From Lederbergia citrea (lineage in GTDB: Bacteria; Bacillota; Bacilli; Bacillales; Bacillaceae_C), in the NCBI RefSeq assembly GCF_018343525.1, contig NZ_JAGYPH010000001.1:682001-746000 (forward strand): 64,000 nucleotides of DNA. Reading direction: 5' to 3'. Position 1 is the stretch's first letter, and the number at the start of each line of letters is the position of its first letter. Under the pieces are notes generated by a model. It saw only the letters and a program-made list of their open reading frames with translations, did not search any database and had not been told where the DNA came from. This document shows positions 18,295-28,743 of this stretch, piece after piece. Both the position numbers and the translations under genes were made by a program.

Positions 18295-18537
18295 AGCAAC
18301 GACAGGACACAGTAGTGCTCATTGATCTGTAAAACAAGAGAGCTGATGGTTGGTGTAAATCAGCACGGTCATGAACACGAATTACTTCCTCGAGCTTCTT
18401 TTTCGAACGTTTGGAGTTTCCAAATTAGTAAAAAAAGACGGTCATAACCGTTATCTGCAAGAGAGGCGGAGATTTTTCCGCAATGAGGGTGGTACCGCGA
18501 TGTCAAATCGTCCCTGCAATATGCAGGGGCGATTTTT
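18295..18537 (+). promoter_or_regulatory. T-box riboswitch leader, probable tyrosine specificity
   Basis: Leader RNA that senses uncharged tRNA and controls termination. Visible landmarks are the AGTA loop E side (about 18312), the apical GCTGATGGTTGG region, the 3' side GAATTAC, the T-box GGTGGTACCGCG (18488-18499), and a terminator AAATCGTCCCTGCA / TGCAGGGGCGATTTTT (18505-18536). In the usual GAA-N-codon layout the specifier is TAC (18383-18385), a Tyr codon. Phe (TTC, next triplet) is the alternative. The downstream operon holds hisC and tyrA, which agrees with tyrosine control. Confidence 0.9.
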
Positions 18538-18579
18538 GTGTTTTTTAGAGAAAAAATTAAATTATGGGAGGAAAATGAA

Positions 18580-19752
18580 ATGAGATACTTAACAGCAGGT
18601 GAATCACACGGACCGCAGCTAACGACAATTTTGGAAGGTGTACCAGCGGGCCTTGAATTAACAACCGAGATGATTAATAGCGAATTAGCAAGAAGGCAGA
18701 AAGGATATGGCCGTGGGCGGAGGATGCAAATCGAAAAAGACCAAGTGCAAATTTTGAGTGGTGTCCGTCACGGTTTTACACTTGGAGCTCCGATTACACT
18801 AGTCGTTCAAAATAACGATTTCAAACACTGGACGAAAATTATGGGAGCAGATCCGATTAGTGCTGAGGAGCAAGAGGAAGTGAAGAGAAAATTAACAAGA
18901 CCACGACCAGGTCATGCAGATTTAAACGGTGCATTAAAATACGGTCATAGGGATATGAGGAATGTACTGGAACGTTCATCGGCGAGAGAAACAACTGTGC
19001 GTGTGGCAGCGGGGGCTGTCGCTAAATGCATTCTTGGTGAACTTGGTATAAAAGTTGGTGGTCATGTCAAGGAAATTGGCGGCGTTAAAGCAGAAAAAAT
19101 CGATTACCATTCTATTGAGGAATTGCAAGAAATTACGGAAGCATCGCCTGTCCGCTGTCTTGACAAAGAGGCAGGAGAAAAAATGATGAGAGCAATTGAT
19201 AAGGCTAAAGAAGACGGAGATTCCATTGGCGGAATTGTAGAAGTTATTGTAGAAGGAATGCCAATCGGTGTCGGGAGCTATGTTCAATACGATAGGAAGC
19301 TTGAAGCTAAACTAGCGGCGGCCGTCATGAGTATTAATGCATTTAAAGGTGTTGAAATCGGCATTGGCTTCGAAGCTGCTGAACAGCCAGGAAGCCTTGT
19401 GCATGATGAAATTCTTTGGGATGAGGAAAATGGCTACACAAGAAGAACAAACAATGCTGGAGGATTTGAAGGTGGTATGACTACTGGCATGCCAATTATT
19501 ATTAGAGGTGTGATGAAGCCAATCCCGACATTATATAAACCATTGCAAAGTGTCGATATTGATACGAAAGAGCCGTTCAAGGCCAGTATCGAACGTTCAG
19601 ATAGTTGTGCGGTACCAGCAGCGAGCGTAGTAGCCGAATCCGTGGTTGCATGGGAACTGGCTGAGGCAATTTTGGAGCAATTTGGGCATGATCGTATGGA
19701 CGCAATTAAAGAAAATATTAAAAGGCATAAAGAATATACAAAAAATTTCTAA
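18580..19752 (+). CDS. aroC: Chorismate synthase
   Basis: Converts 5-enolpyruvylshikimate 3-phosphate to chorismate using reduced FMN. 390 residues. Family motifs are GESHGPQL at the N-terminus, [21 protein letters not shown] region, [19 protein letters not shown], and [16 protein letters not shown] with [18 protein letters not shown] near the end. The ATG at 18580 follows TGGGAGGAAA. First gene of the T-box operon; hisC starts 34 bp downstream. B. subtilis calls the same gene aroF. Confidence 0.97.
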   Translation: MRYLTAGESHGPQLTTILEGVPAGLELTTEMINSELARRQKGYGRGRRMQIEKDQVQILSGVRHGFTLGAPITLVVQNNDFKHWTKIMGADPISAEEQEEVKRKLTRPRPGHADLNGALKYGHRDMRNVLERSSARETTVRVAAGAVAKCILGELGIKVGGHVKEIGGVKAEKIDYHSIEELQEITEASPVRCLDKEAGEKMMRAIDKAKEDGDSIGGIVEVIVEGMPIGVGSYVQYDRKLEAKLAAAVMSINAFKGVEIGIGFEAAEQPGSLVHDEILWDEENGYTRRTNNAGGFEGGMTTGMPIIIRGVMKPIPTLYKPLQSVDIDTKEPFKASIERSDSCAVPAASVVAESVVAWELAEAILEQFGHDRMDAIKENIKRHKEYTKNF

Positions 19753-19786
19753 TCAATTTAAAAAAATATAAAAAGGCGGGAAGGTT

Positions 19787-20851
19787 ATGAAGGTAAAAGA
19801 ACAGCTTCTTACTTTAAATGCTTATGTCCCTGGGAAAACATCCGAAGAAGTAAAAAAAGAATACGGTTTGGATAAAATTGTAAAATTAGCATCCAACGAA
19901 AACCCATATGGTTGCTCACCAACTGTACTTGAAGCTATAACTAAAATACCTACCTTTGCCATTTATCCCGATGGTGCCGCTTCAGAGTTGAGGGAATACG
20001 TCGCTAAGCATTTAGGGGTTGAAGAGAATCAACTCATATTCTCTAGTGGATTAGACGAATTAATTCAAATGATTAGTAGAGCAATTCTTGCTCCAGGATC
20101 AAATACAGTGATGGCACAGAATACATTTCCGCAGTATCGTCATCATGCTGTCATTGAAAATGCAGAAGTTCGCGAAGTCCCCTTAAAAGCTGGCTGCCAC
20201 GATTTGAATGAAATGCAAAATCGTATGGATGAAAATACAAAAATAGTATGGATTTGCAATCCTAATAACCCGACTGGTACTTATGTAAATAAAGAAGAGT
20301 TGGAGCGGTTTTTGGCTAATATATCTAAACAAGTGCTTGTTGTTTTAGATGAAGCGTATTATGAATATGTAACTGCACAGGATTACCCGCAAACGATTCC
20401 GCTATTAGACCAATTTGAAAACCTGCTTATATTAAGAACATTTTCAAAAGCATATGGACTTGCTGCATTTAGAATTGGGTATGGAATCGGCTCGGCATCA
20501 TTAGTTAAGCAATTGGAAGTAGCCCGACTTCCATTCAATACTTCAGCATTGGCGCAGACAGCAGGCATTGCCGCGTTGCACGACCCTGAATTCGTAGAAG
20601 AAAGCATCATTCGCAATGCTAATGAATTAGAGAAATATTACCGATTTTTTGATGAAAATAACATTTCATATTATCCATCCCAAGGAAATTTTGTCTTTGT
20701 GAATATTCCCGGGAAAACGCCACAAGAAGTTTTTCAATATTTGCTTGAAAAAGGTTGGATTGTCCGTGCATTTCCTAACGGCGTTCGGATTACGATAGGT
20801 ACGGAGCAGGAAAATGATGAATTGATCAAACTGCTAGAGAAAATTACTTGA
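19787..20851 (+). CDS. hisC: Histidinol-phosphate / aromatic aminotransferase
   Basis: PLP-dependent class I/II aminotransferase, 354 residues. Motifs: LASNENPYG (substrate binding), CNPNNPTGTYV, VVLDEAYYEY, and the PLP lysine in RTFSKAYGLAAFRIGYG. In Bacillus HisC serves both histidine synthesis and the last step of Phe/Tyr synthesis, which explains its place between aroC and tyrA. GGCGGGAAGG precedes the ATG. It is followed at 36 bp by tyrA. Confidence 0.95.
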   Translation: MKVKEQLLTLNAYVPGKTSEEVKKEYGLDKIVKLASNENPYGCSPTVLEAITKIPTFAIYPDGAASELREYVAKHLGVEENQLIFSSGLDELIQMISRAILAPGSNTVMAQNTFPQYRHHAVIENAEVREVPLKAGCHDLNEMQNRMDENTKIVWICNPNNPTGTYVNKEELERFLANISKQVLVVLDEAYYEYVTAQDYPQTIPLLDQFENLLILRTFSKAYGLAAFRIGYGIGSASLVKQLEVARLPFNTSALAQTAGIAALHDPEFVEESIIRNANELEKYYRFFDENNISYYPSQGNFVFVNIPGKTPQEVFQYLLEKGWIVRAFPNGVRITIGTEQENDELIKLLEKIT

Positions 20852-20886
20852 GTCGAACTTTAGAAAAGATAGGCGGCCGTGAGAAA

Positions 20887-21993
20887 ATGAGTAACAAGGA
20901 ACGAGTATTATTAATTGGCGTTGGGTTGATTGGAGGTTCAGTCGCCCTCGCCATTAAAAAAGAACATAATGCAATCATTATCGGATATGATGTTAAACTT
21001 GATAATTGCCAACTAGCAAAAAAATTACAAATCATCGATGACTACACTGAAAATTTCCAAGAAGAAGCCCTAAATGCTGATTTGATTATTTTAGCGTGCC
21101 CTGTAGAAAAAGCGGAAGCGTTTCTTGAGGTACTTGCCAACCTCCCGTTAAAAAGAGATGTAATTATTTCAGACGTCGGAAGTACAAAAGGCCGTATATT
21201 GGAAAAGGCAGAAAGATCCTTTAACAAGGAAGTTGCATTTATTGGCGGGCACCCAATGGCAGGTTCTCATAAAGCAGGTCCTGGAAGCGCAAGGGCACAC
21301 TTATTTGAAAATGCATTCTATATATTAACTCCCTCTCGGAATGTTAAAACTGAAAAAATAGAAAAACTAAAAAATTGGCTTAGAGGTACAAAAGCTAATT
21401 TTATCACCATGGATTCGAGCGAACATGATTTAGTTACAGCTGTTGTTAGTCATTTCCCGCATATTGTTGCAGCAAGCCTTGTCAGGCAGGTCGAAAATCA
21501 TGCTTCGAAAAATGAACATGTCAACTTTCTTGCAGCGGGAGGATTTAGAGATATTACTCGCATTGCTTCAAGCAGCCCGGAAATGTGGCGTGACATCGTT
21601 AGACATAACCAGTCGATACTTTTATCATTACTGGATGAATGGATGATAGAAATGAATGATGTCAGGCACTTAATTAGAGATGGTGATAGCGATCTTATCC
21701 ATGATTACTTTTTTGGGGCTAAGAAATACCGCGATTCTCTACCTGTCCGGGCAAAAGGTGCAATCGCCGCGTTTTATGATTTATATGTCGATATCCTGGA
21801 TCGTCCGGGGGTAATCTCAGATATTACTACCATACTGTTTCAAGAAAACATAAGTATTACAAATATCAGGATTATCGAAGCTCGGGAGGACGTGTACGGA
21901 GTTCTTAGAATTAGTTTTCAAACCGAACAAGATCTGGAAAAGGCAAGAAAAAGTCTTCAAGATCGAGGCTATGATACGTATATCAGTATGTAG
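20887..21993 (+). CDS. tyrA: Prephenate dehydrogenase
   Basis: Oxidises prephenate to 4-hydroxyphenylpyruvate for tyrosine. 368 residues: N-terminal NAD-binding fold with LLIGVGLIGGSVALAIKK, the substrate region GGHPMAGSHKAGPGSA, helical dimer domain, and a C-terminal ACT domain from about residue 300 (YVDILDRPGVISDITTI) that should mediate feedback by amino acids. The ATG at 20887 is preferred over a GTG/TTG-type start further up by homology; the ribosome binding site is weak, so translation may depend on hisC. Confidence 0.95.
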   Translation: MSNKERVLLIGVGLIGGSVALAIKKEHNAIIIGYDVKLDNCQLAKKLQIIDDYTENFQEEALNADLIILACPVEKAEAFLEVLANLPLKRDVIISDVGSTKGRILEKAERSFNKEVAFIGGHPMAGSHKAGPGSARAHLFENAFYILTPSRNVKTEKIEKLKNWLRGTKANFITMDSSEHDLVTAVVSHFPHIVAASLVRQVENHASKNEHVNFLAAGGFRDITRIASSSPEMWRDIVRHNQSILLSLLDEWMIEMNDVRHLIRDGDSDLIHDYFFGAKKYRDSLPVRAKGAIAAFYDLYVDILDRPGVISDITTILFQENISITNIRIIEAREDVYGVLRISFQTEQDLEKARKSLQDRGYDTYISM

Positions 21994-22005
21994 GGAGTGG
22001 TTGGT

Positions 22006-23295
22006 ATGAGTAAGGTAATGCAAAATAATAAAGCAGCGCAACTAAAAGGTACAATGAAAGTTCCGGGAGACAAGTCCATTTCCCACCGCGCTGTTATGCT
22101 TGGATCAATTGCCCAAGGGAAAACGACAGTTAGTGGGCTCTTAACTGGAGACGACTGTCTTAATACAATTGACTGTTTCAGAAAATTAGGTGTGGATATC
22201 CATCGAGACGGTGAGTTTGTTGAGATAAATGGCAAAGGTATAGATGGACTTCAAGAACCTAGCGATATTTTGGATGTCGGCAATTCCGGGACGACCATTC
22301 GCTTGCTGCTAGGGATATTATCCACTCTCCCTTTTCATACAAATGTGATTGGTGATGAGTCGATTGCCAAACGTCCGATGGGCAGGGTGACCATTCCTTT
22401 GAAGGAAATGGGTGCGAAAATTGATGGGCGCGATAACGGTAAATTTACACCTTTATCTATTCGTGGCGGAGGTTTAAAAGGAATCGATTATGTCTCTCCT
22501 GTTGCAAGCGCGCAGGTGAAATCTGCAGTTCTGCTTGCAGGATTGAACGCTGAAGGGACGACATCCGTAACTGAACCGGAATCATCAAGAGATCATACTG
22601 AACGGATGCTTCAAGCGTTTGGTGTCGAGGTATTGGTTGATGGATTGAAAAAGTCAATACAGGGAAATCAGGAGTTGACTGGAACTTCAATCAATGTTCC
22701 AGGCGATATCTCATCTGCAGCGTTTTTCCTTGTGGCAGGCGCGATTATTCCAAATAGTGAAATTAAAATTAAAAACGTTGGAATTAACCCGACAAGAACG
22801 GGGATTTTAGATGTGTTAAAGCTTATGGGTGCCGATATTTCCATCCATAATATTAATGACCAGTCCGTCGAACCTATCGCTGATATTACAATTAAAACAT
22901 CAAATTTGCGGGGTGTGGAAATAAGCGGGGACATTATTCCAAGGTTGATAGATGAAATACCGATTCTTGCACTGGCAGCTACCCAGGCTGAAGGTGTGAC
23001 TGTTATCAAGGATGCAGCGGAGTTAAAAGTGAAAGAAACAAATCGGATTGATACGGTTGTTGATGAATTAAAGAAAATGGGTGCAAATATAGAAGCTACA
23101 GAAGATGGGATGAAAATTTATGGGAAATCCAAATTGCATGGTGCAGACGTTAGTAGCCATGGAGACCATCGGATTGGTATGATGCTTGCGATCGCTTCTT
23201 GTCTTGCATCCGGGGAAACTAATATAAAAAATAGTAAAGCCATTACTATTTCTTATCCCGGGTTTTTTGAGCAGCTTGAAAAATTAATGCAATAG
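22006..23295 (+). CDS. aroA: 3-Phosphoshikimate 1-carboxyvinyltransferase (EPSP synthase)
   Basis: Joins phosphoenolpyruvate and shikimate 3-phosphate. 429 residues. Signatures: [36 protein letters not shown] (GNSGT region), [14 protein letters not shown], and [17 protein letters not shown]. The residue after the GNSGTT motif region fits the class II type, commonly less sensitive to glyphosate; this is inference. TAGGGAG precedes the ATG at 22006, 12 bp after tyrA. Last gene of the T-box operon. B. subtilis name aroE. Confidence 0.96.
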   Translation: MSKVMQNNKAAQLKGTMKVPGDKSISHRAVMLGSIAQGKTTVSGLLTGDDCLNTIDCFRKLGVDIHRDGEFVEINGKGIDGLQEPSDILDVGNSGTTIRLLLGILSTLPFHTNVIGDESIAKRPMGRVTIPLKEMGAKIDGRDNGKFTPLSIRGGGLKGIDYVSPVASAQVKSAVLLAGLNAEGTTSVTEPESSRDHTERMLQAFGVEVLVDGLKKSIQGNQELTGTSINVPGDISSAAFFLVAGAIIPNSEIKIKNVGINPTRTGILDVLKLMGADISIHNINDQSVEPIADITIKTSNLRGVEISGDIIPRLIDEIPILALAATQAEGVTVIKDAAELKVKETNRIDTVVDELKKMGANIEATEDGMKIYGKSKLHGADVSSHGDHRIGMMLAIASCLASGETNIKNSKAITISYPGFFEQLEKLMQ

Positions 23296-23409
23296 ATTTA
23301 TTCTGCAGTTTCCATCAACAAACAATAGGGTACGTATGTAACGATGCTAAATTGTTAAAGATGTAGCTATGCTAACCCGAATTTCAATTGTTGGAAAGGG
23401 GCTGTATAC

Positions 23410-24492
23410 GTGCCGCGTATCATTTCGGTTGGAACAGGAACTCCAAAGTATGCCATTCCGCAAATTAGGACGATGGAATTTGCTAGGCAGCTATTTACTC
23501 ACTCAGTCAAAGATCTCGATCGCCTCTTGAAAGTATTTCATAATGGAGAGATTGAGAATCGGCACTTTGTGAAAGATTTGGACTGGTATAAAAATGATCA
23601 TTCATTTTCAGAGAAAAATGATGCGTTCATCAAATCGGCTGTTGAACTTTCCATTGACGCGATTAAAAATTGCTTACATTCTTCTTCATTAAAGATGGAT
23701 ATTCCATATAGTGACATCGATGCCATCTTTATGGTTTGTAGCTCGGGACTTTCTACGCCAAGTCTCGAAGCAAGAATCATGAATGAATTGCCCTTCTCAC
23801 GCAACACAAAAAGAATACCAATTTGGGGACTTGGCTGTGCAGGCGGTGCATCAGGACTCTCGAGAGCTAATGAATATTGCCGCGCATTTCCTAAATCGAA
23901 AGCGTTGGTTATTGCCGTTGAATTATGCAGTCTCACTTTTCAAAAGGATGACTTGAGTAAAAGTAATTTGATTGGCACTTCATTGTTTGCTGATGGGGCA
24001 GGGGCGGTTCTTGTAGGTGGTGACGAAATAGAGTATGCACATATTGTTTCGGGAAGTTTGCCCACCATTATCGATACACAATCAACATTACTGGATGATT
24101 CTCTAGATGTAATGGGGTGGGAAATTAAAGACAATGGTTTATATGTTGTATTCTCAAAAAGCATTCCTTCGATCGTCGAAAGCTGGCTAGAGCCAGTTGT
24201 GAATCAATTTCTCAACAATCATGGACTAACGCATACTGATATAAATCATTTTATCGCTCATCCCGGTGGAAAAAAAGTAATTGCTGCATATGAACGAGCC
24301 CTAGGCTTATCACCAGAAAAAACAGCCATTTCATTAGATATTTTAAAGGAATATGGAAATATGTCTTCGGCAACAGTTTTATACGTACTACAAAGATTTA
24401 TGAGCCAAAGTATTAGCAATGGCGATTACGGCATGATCGCAGCTTTAGGTCCCGGGTTCAGTTCTGAATTGCTGCTCGTTCGGTGGGACTGA
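23410..24492 (+). CDS. bpsA: Type III polyketide synthase
   Basis: Chalcone synthase-like enzyme of 360 residues that makes alkylpyrones from long-chain acyl-CoA in B. subtilis. The active-site Cys lies in WGLGCAGGASGLSRA; the partner His is in NHFIAHPGGKKVI, and the Asn in YGNMSSATVLYVL. GTG start at 23410 after GAAAGGGG. Its stop overlaps the start of bpsB. The product for this organism is inferred from the B. subtilis pair. Confidence 0.93.
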   Translation: MPRIISVGTGTPKYAIPQIRTMEFARQLFTHSVKDLDRLLKVFHNGEIENRHFVKDLDWYKNDHSFSEKNDAFIKSAVELSIDAIKNCLHSSSLKMDIPYSDIDAIFMVCSSGLSTPSLEARIMNELPFSRNTKRIPIWGLGCAGGASGLSRANEYCRAFPKSKALVIAVELCSLTFQKDDLSKSNLIGTSLFADGAGAVLVGGDEIEYAHIVSGSLPTIIDTQSTLLDDSLDVMGWEIKDNGLYVVFSKSIPSIVESWLEPVVNQFLNNHGLTHTDINHFIAHPGGKKVIAAYERALGLSPEKTAISLDILKEYGNMSSATVLYVLQRFMSQSISNGDYGMIAALGPGFSSELLLVRWD

Positions 24493-25016
24493 TGTTTTTT
24501 ATTGTGTTTTTAATTTTTCTCATTACACAGCGGCTTGTGGAGCTAGGGATTGCCAAGCGGAATGAGCATTGGATGAAGAAAAATGGTGCAATTGAATACG
24601 GTCAACGCCATTATAAGTTTATGGTTCTCATACATATTGTTTTTTTTATTTCCCTCATTACAGAAGTTCTCTTGTTTGATAAGAATCTGAATCATTACTG
24701 GATCGGATTTATCATCTTGTTTGGGATCGTTCAAATCGGTCGTATATGGGTGATTGCTACACTGGGTAAGTTTTGGAATACAAAAATCATTGTCCTCCCA
24801 GGTATTAAAGTCGTTGCAAAAGGTCCATTCAAATACGTAAAACATCCGAATTACATCATCGTAACAATAGAACTTCTTGTTATTCCGTTAATGTTTAATG
24901 CGTATTTAACGGCTGCTCTCTTTTTTATTTTGAACCAACTGATCCTTGCAATTCGAATTCCAGCTGAAGAAAAAGCTTTGAAAGAAAATACTGACTATAC
25001 AACACGATTCGAATAA
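24492..25016 (+). CDS. bpsB: Isoprenylcysteine carboxyl methyltransferase-like membrane protein
   Basis: A 174-residue membrane methyltransferase of the ICMT/PEMT-like family (B. subtilis YpbQ/BpsB, which methylates alkylpyrones made by BpsA). Four to five membrane segments; the family core is FWNTKIIVLPG...GPFKYVKHPNYIIV, where the His-Pro-Asn-Tyr element binds SAM. The start ATG overlaps the bpsA stop (TGATG), so translation is coupled; a GTG 9 nt earlier is the alternative. Confidence 0.88.
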   Translation: MFFIVFLIFLITQRLVELGIAKRNEHWMKKNGAIEYGQRHYKFMVLIHIVFFISLITEVLLFDKNLNHYWIGFIILFGIVQIGRIWVIATLGKFWNTKIIVLPGIKVVAKGPFKYVKHPNYIIVTIELLVIPLMFNAYLTAALFFILNQLILAIRIPAEEKALKENTDYTTRFE

Positions 25017-25055
25017 GAAGGTTAGTCCTAATTGGGGACTAACCTTCTATTTTTC
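25015..25055 (+). terminator. Terminator of bpsA-bpsB
   Basis: AGAAGGTTAGTCC / GGACTAACCTTCT stem with a 7-nt loop and a T-rich tail. Confidence 0.88.
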
Positions 25056-25122
25056 ATGGCTAAATTGTGAATTCTCATGTAAAATAATAAGAAATGAACA
25101 TAATGAGGAGTTTGTTTGCAGC

Positions 25123-28100
25123 ATGGTTAAAGCATTAGAATTGTCCGTGAAAGAAAAACAACTTCATAGAGCACTTGTATTGTTAGAACGTTTTAAAGAA
25201 CACGGCGATGATATTCGTGTCAACAAAACTAACAAACTATTGAAGAAAATCCATGATAACGAATTTATTACCGCATTCAGCGGTCATTTTTCCGCAGGGA
25301 AATCAACGATGATTAATACATTAATAGGGGAGCAAATCTTGCCTTCCAGCCCAATTCCGACAAGTGCCAATCTTGTGAAGGTCCATGGTGCGGAAGAAGA
25401 TTTCGCGAAAGTTTATTATCATACTGAAAGGCCCCTCTATTTTCAAGCACCATATGATTTTACTACCGTAAAAGAATTTTGCAAAAATGGCGACGTCACT
25501 GAAATAGAAATTGGCAAAAGGGATTCGTTGCTACCACATGGCGTAACCGTTATGGATACTCCGGGTGTTGATTCGACTGATGATGCCCATCGCATCTCGA
25601 CTGAGTCTGCGCTACATCTCGCGGATCTCGTTTTCTATGTGATGGATTATAATCACGTTCAATCAGAACTGAACTTTATGTATACAAAAAACCTGCTAAA
25701 ACATGGTGTTAAACTCTTTTTAATTATCAATCAAATCGACAAGCATAATAATGCGGAACTTTCATTCCCAGAATTTAAGCAATCGGCGATTGATTCATTT
25801 GCAACATGGGGTGTAAATCCCGCTGGTATATATTTTACAACCTTAAAAGAACTTGAACATCCAGAAAACGAATTTAAAGCTGTTAAGATGCTAATTGATG
25901 AAGCTTTCGAAAATCATGATACATGGCTGGAAACAACAATTGAAGCAGCTTTCAATCGCTTGATAGATGAACATAAGAAATGGCTTAATGAGGAAATGAA
26001 AGCTGAGGCCGAACCATTTGAAGAGGTAATTTCAGTTTATTCGGAAACAGAGCTCGCCGACATATTTTCCAAGGAGCAAAGGCTTAAAGGTAACAAGAAA
26101 AAGCTTGCAGAAACAGTAGAAAAGTGGGAAAAGAATTTTGTATCGGAACGTGAAGGCTTATTAAAAAATGCATATTTAATGCCATTTGAAACGAGAGCGC
26201 TTGCTGAACAATTCTTAATTTCTGCTCAACCAAACTTTAAACTTGGCTTGTTTTTTAGCAAGAAAAAAACAGAAGAAGAACGAAAGGTACGACTTGATAA
26301 CTTTGCTTCTAGTGTCAGAAAACAAGTTGAATCACAGATTGATTGGCATTTGAAACAATGGGCATCAGAAAAACTGGCTGAGTATGACCTCAATAGTGAA
26401 GAACTGCAGTTAAAAGCTCAAAATTTAGAGGTGGTTTTTGACGACGAACTGTTAACCAACACCATTAAAAAAGGAGCTGGCGTTAACGGAGAATACGTTT
26501 TGAACTACTGCGAGGAAGTAGCAGATCGTATTAAAAAGATTGCAAGAGTAAAAACGAATCAGTTTAAAGAAACCGTAATTTTAGTATTGAAAATGCAAGT
26601 AGAGAATGAAATGTCAACAATTCAAGCTGAATTAAATCAAACAGTAAAAGCTGCCAATGCCTTGCGATCTTTAATTGAATTGGAAAAGACATATGAAGAA
26701 AAAGCAACTAGAATCACCAGCCCAACTGGAAATGAAAGAGGATTGCTTCAGGGTCTCCAAGCTGACTGGGAAATTGCTCAACAAGATGTGCAATTTTATA
26801 CGCGTGAAAGCGTGCAACCAGCAGAAATGTCTCCAGTAATCGCTGACGAGATAAAACAACCAAATACTAATTCCGAAGCTATAATTGATATTCAAGAAAT
26901 GATAAAAAAATTGGAACGAGCTATATCACATTTAAAAGAAGAAAAAGGATTTAAAAGAATCACAGCGCAATTAGCCGAAAAAGCATCTCGATTAAAAGAG
27001 CGTAACTACACGGTTGCATTATTCGGTGCATTTAGTGCAGGGAAATCATCGTTTGCCAACGCATTATTAGGGAAAGGTGTTCTCCCAGTGTCGCCAAATC
27101 CAACAACGGCAGCGATCAATCGAATTTGTCCGCCAACGATAGAAAATAAGCATGGCACAGCAATGGTTCATCTTAAAAATGAAAATCAAATGCTAGCAGA
27201 TATCGCCCAGTCCTTATCCATTTTTGGCTATAACTGCCTATCATTGGATGATGCTTATAACCAAATCCCTAATATCCTTGCCCACTCAGGAGACGACAGT
27301 ACTGAGAAAATCCATCTCTCATTTTTAGCTGCTTTCCTTGGTGGATTTCAAAGCTATAAAGACCAATTAGGCATGTCCTTGACGACGAATCTCGAAGATT
27401 TTCAAGGGTTTGTTGGCAACGAAACGCAATCCTGTTTTGTCGAGACCATCGATCTTTTCTATGACTGTGATTTTACTCGGCAAGGAATTACCTTGGTAGA
27501 TACCCCCGGCGCGGACTCTATCAATGCTAGGCATACCGGGGTAGCTTTCGACTTTATTAAAAACGCGGATGCGATTCTTTTTGTTACCTATTATAATCAT
27601 GCTTTTTCTAAGGCTGACAGGGAATTTCTCATCCAATTAGGACGCGTAAAAGATGCATTTGAACTCGATAAAATGTTTTTTATTGTAAATGCAATTGACC
27701 TTGCGAGTTCGAAAGAAGAAATAAATGAAGTTCTTGATTATGTGCATGGTGAGCTTACCCAAAATGGAATTCGCTTTCCGAAAATATTTGGGATATCGAG
27801 CAAACTTGCCTTAAATCAAGAAAGTAGAATGGCTTCTAACATTGATACTTTTAAGCAAGAATTTGATCATTTTCTTGAACACGAATTAACTAAAATTGCC
27901 GTTCAATCTGCAGAAGCGGATTATAACCGTGTTCTACTTTTGCTAGATGAACTGATAGCTTCTGCTAGCGAGGACGAAGATAAAAAGGTGCAAAGGAAAG
28001 CGGATTTACTTGCATCTCAAGAAACGATAAACAGTTTACTTTTGGAGGCAGACCCTGAAAAACTATCTTCTAGATTGTCACAGGAAATAAAAGAATTACT

Positions 28101-28728
28101 TTTCTACGTAAAACAAAGGGTTTTTTATCGCTTTTCTGATTTCTTTAAAGAGGCGTTTAACCCGGCTGTCTTAAGGAATAACAATCGCGCTCATCTAAAA
28201 AAAGCCTTGGAGGAACTGCTTGATTCCACTGGATATGATTTTGCCCAAGAACTAAGGGCTACATCATTAAGGATAGAAAATTTTGCGAAAAAACTGCTCT
28301 TTGAACGTTTCGCAATTATGGAAAAAGAATTGCAATCAATTAAACGAGAAATCACCATTTCCCAAATGGATATAAACTTTGTGGATACACCTGATTTTAA
28401 GCTTGCATTCGAAGAAATTGACCGTAAACCATTGGAAGGCACCTTTAAATATTTTAAAAATCCGAAGGCTTTTTTTGAACAAAATGAAAAGAAAATCATG
28501 GGAGAAGCTTTACAAAAAATACTGGTTCCGATAGCTGACCAATATTTAAATGACGAGCAGAAAAAACTCCAAACATATTATCAAAAAATGATTAATCATG
28601 AATTCAGCAAAATCGTAACAAACATTTCTTCGGATATTGAGGAACAATATGAAGCGTGGCTACAAGCGCTTTCCGATCAAGGTAAACTTTCGGAATGGAT
28701 CCAAATTCGATCTGCTCTTGGTAAATAA
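25123..28728 (+). CDS. dynA: Dynamin-like GTPase DynA (tandem)
   Basis: A 1201-residue bacterial dynamin made of two dynamin units in one chain, as in B. subtilis DynA (about 1193). Unit 1 has P-loop GHFSAGKST (about residue 54), DTPGVDS and NQID; unit 2 has GAFSAGKSS (about 636), DTPGADS and NAID. Long helical stalk regions follow each GTPase. DynA fuses membranes and protects against pore-forming agents and phage. It follows bpsA-bpsB as in B. subtilis; a sulfurtransferase gene starts 15 bp after its stop. Confidence 0.94.
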   Translation: MVKALELSVKEKQLHRALVLLERFKEHGDDIRVNKTNKLLKKIHDNEFITAFSGHFSAGKSTMINTLIGEQILPSSPIPTSANLVKVHGAEEDFAKVYYHTERPLYFQAPYDFTTVKEFCKNGDVTEIEIGKRDSLLPHGVTVMDTPGVDSTDDAHRISTESALHLADLVFYVMDYNHVQSELNFMYTKNLLKHGVKLFLIINQIDKHNNAELSFPEFKQSAIDSFATWGVNPAGIYFTTLKELEHPENEFKAVKMLIDEAFENHDTWLETTIEAAFNRLIDEHKKWLNEEMKAEAEPFEEVISVYSETELADIFSKEQRLKGNKKKLAETVEKWEKNFVSEREGLLKNAYLMPFETRALAEQFLISAQPNFKLGLFFSKKKTEEERKVRLDNFASSVRKQVESQIDWHLKQWASEKLAEYDLNSEELQLKAQNLEVVFDDELLTNTIKKGAGVNGEYVLNYCEEVADRIKKIARVKTNQFKETVILVLKMQVENEMSTIQAELNQTVKAANALRSLIELEKTYEEKATRITSPTGNERGLLQGLQADWEIAQQDVQFYTRESVQPAEMSPVIADEIKQPNTNSEAIIDIQEMIKKLERAISHLKEEKGFKRITAQLAEKASRLKERNYTVALFGAFSAGKSSFANALLGKGVLPVSPNPTTAAINRICPPTIENKHGTAMVHLKNENQMLADIAQSLSIFGYNCLSLDDAYNQIPNILAHSGDDSTEKIHLSFLAAFLGGFQSYKDQLGMSLTTNLEDFQGFVGNETQSCFVETIDLFYDCDFTRQGITLVDTPGADSINARHTGVAFDFIKNADAILFVTYYNHAFSKADREFLIQLGRVKDAFELDKMFFIVNAIDLASSKEEINEVLDYVHGELTQNGIRFPKIFGISSKLALNQESRMASNIDTFKQEFDHFLEHELTKIAVQSAEADYNRVLLLLDELIASASEDEDKKVQRKADLLASQETINSLLLEADPEKLSSRLSQEIKELLFYVKQRVFYRFSDFFKEAFNPAVLRNNNRAHLKKALEELLDSTGYDFAQELRATSLRIENFAKKLLFERFAIMEKELQSIKREITISQMDINFVDTPDFKLAFEEIDRKPLEGTFKYFKNPKAFFEQNEKKIMGEALQKILVPIADQYLNDEQKKLQTYYQKMINHEFSKIVTNISSDIEEQYEAWLQALSDQGKLSEWIQIRSALGK

Positions 28729-28743
28729 AGCGGAGGTGCGCAG

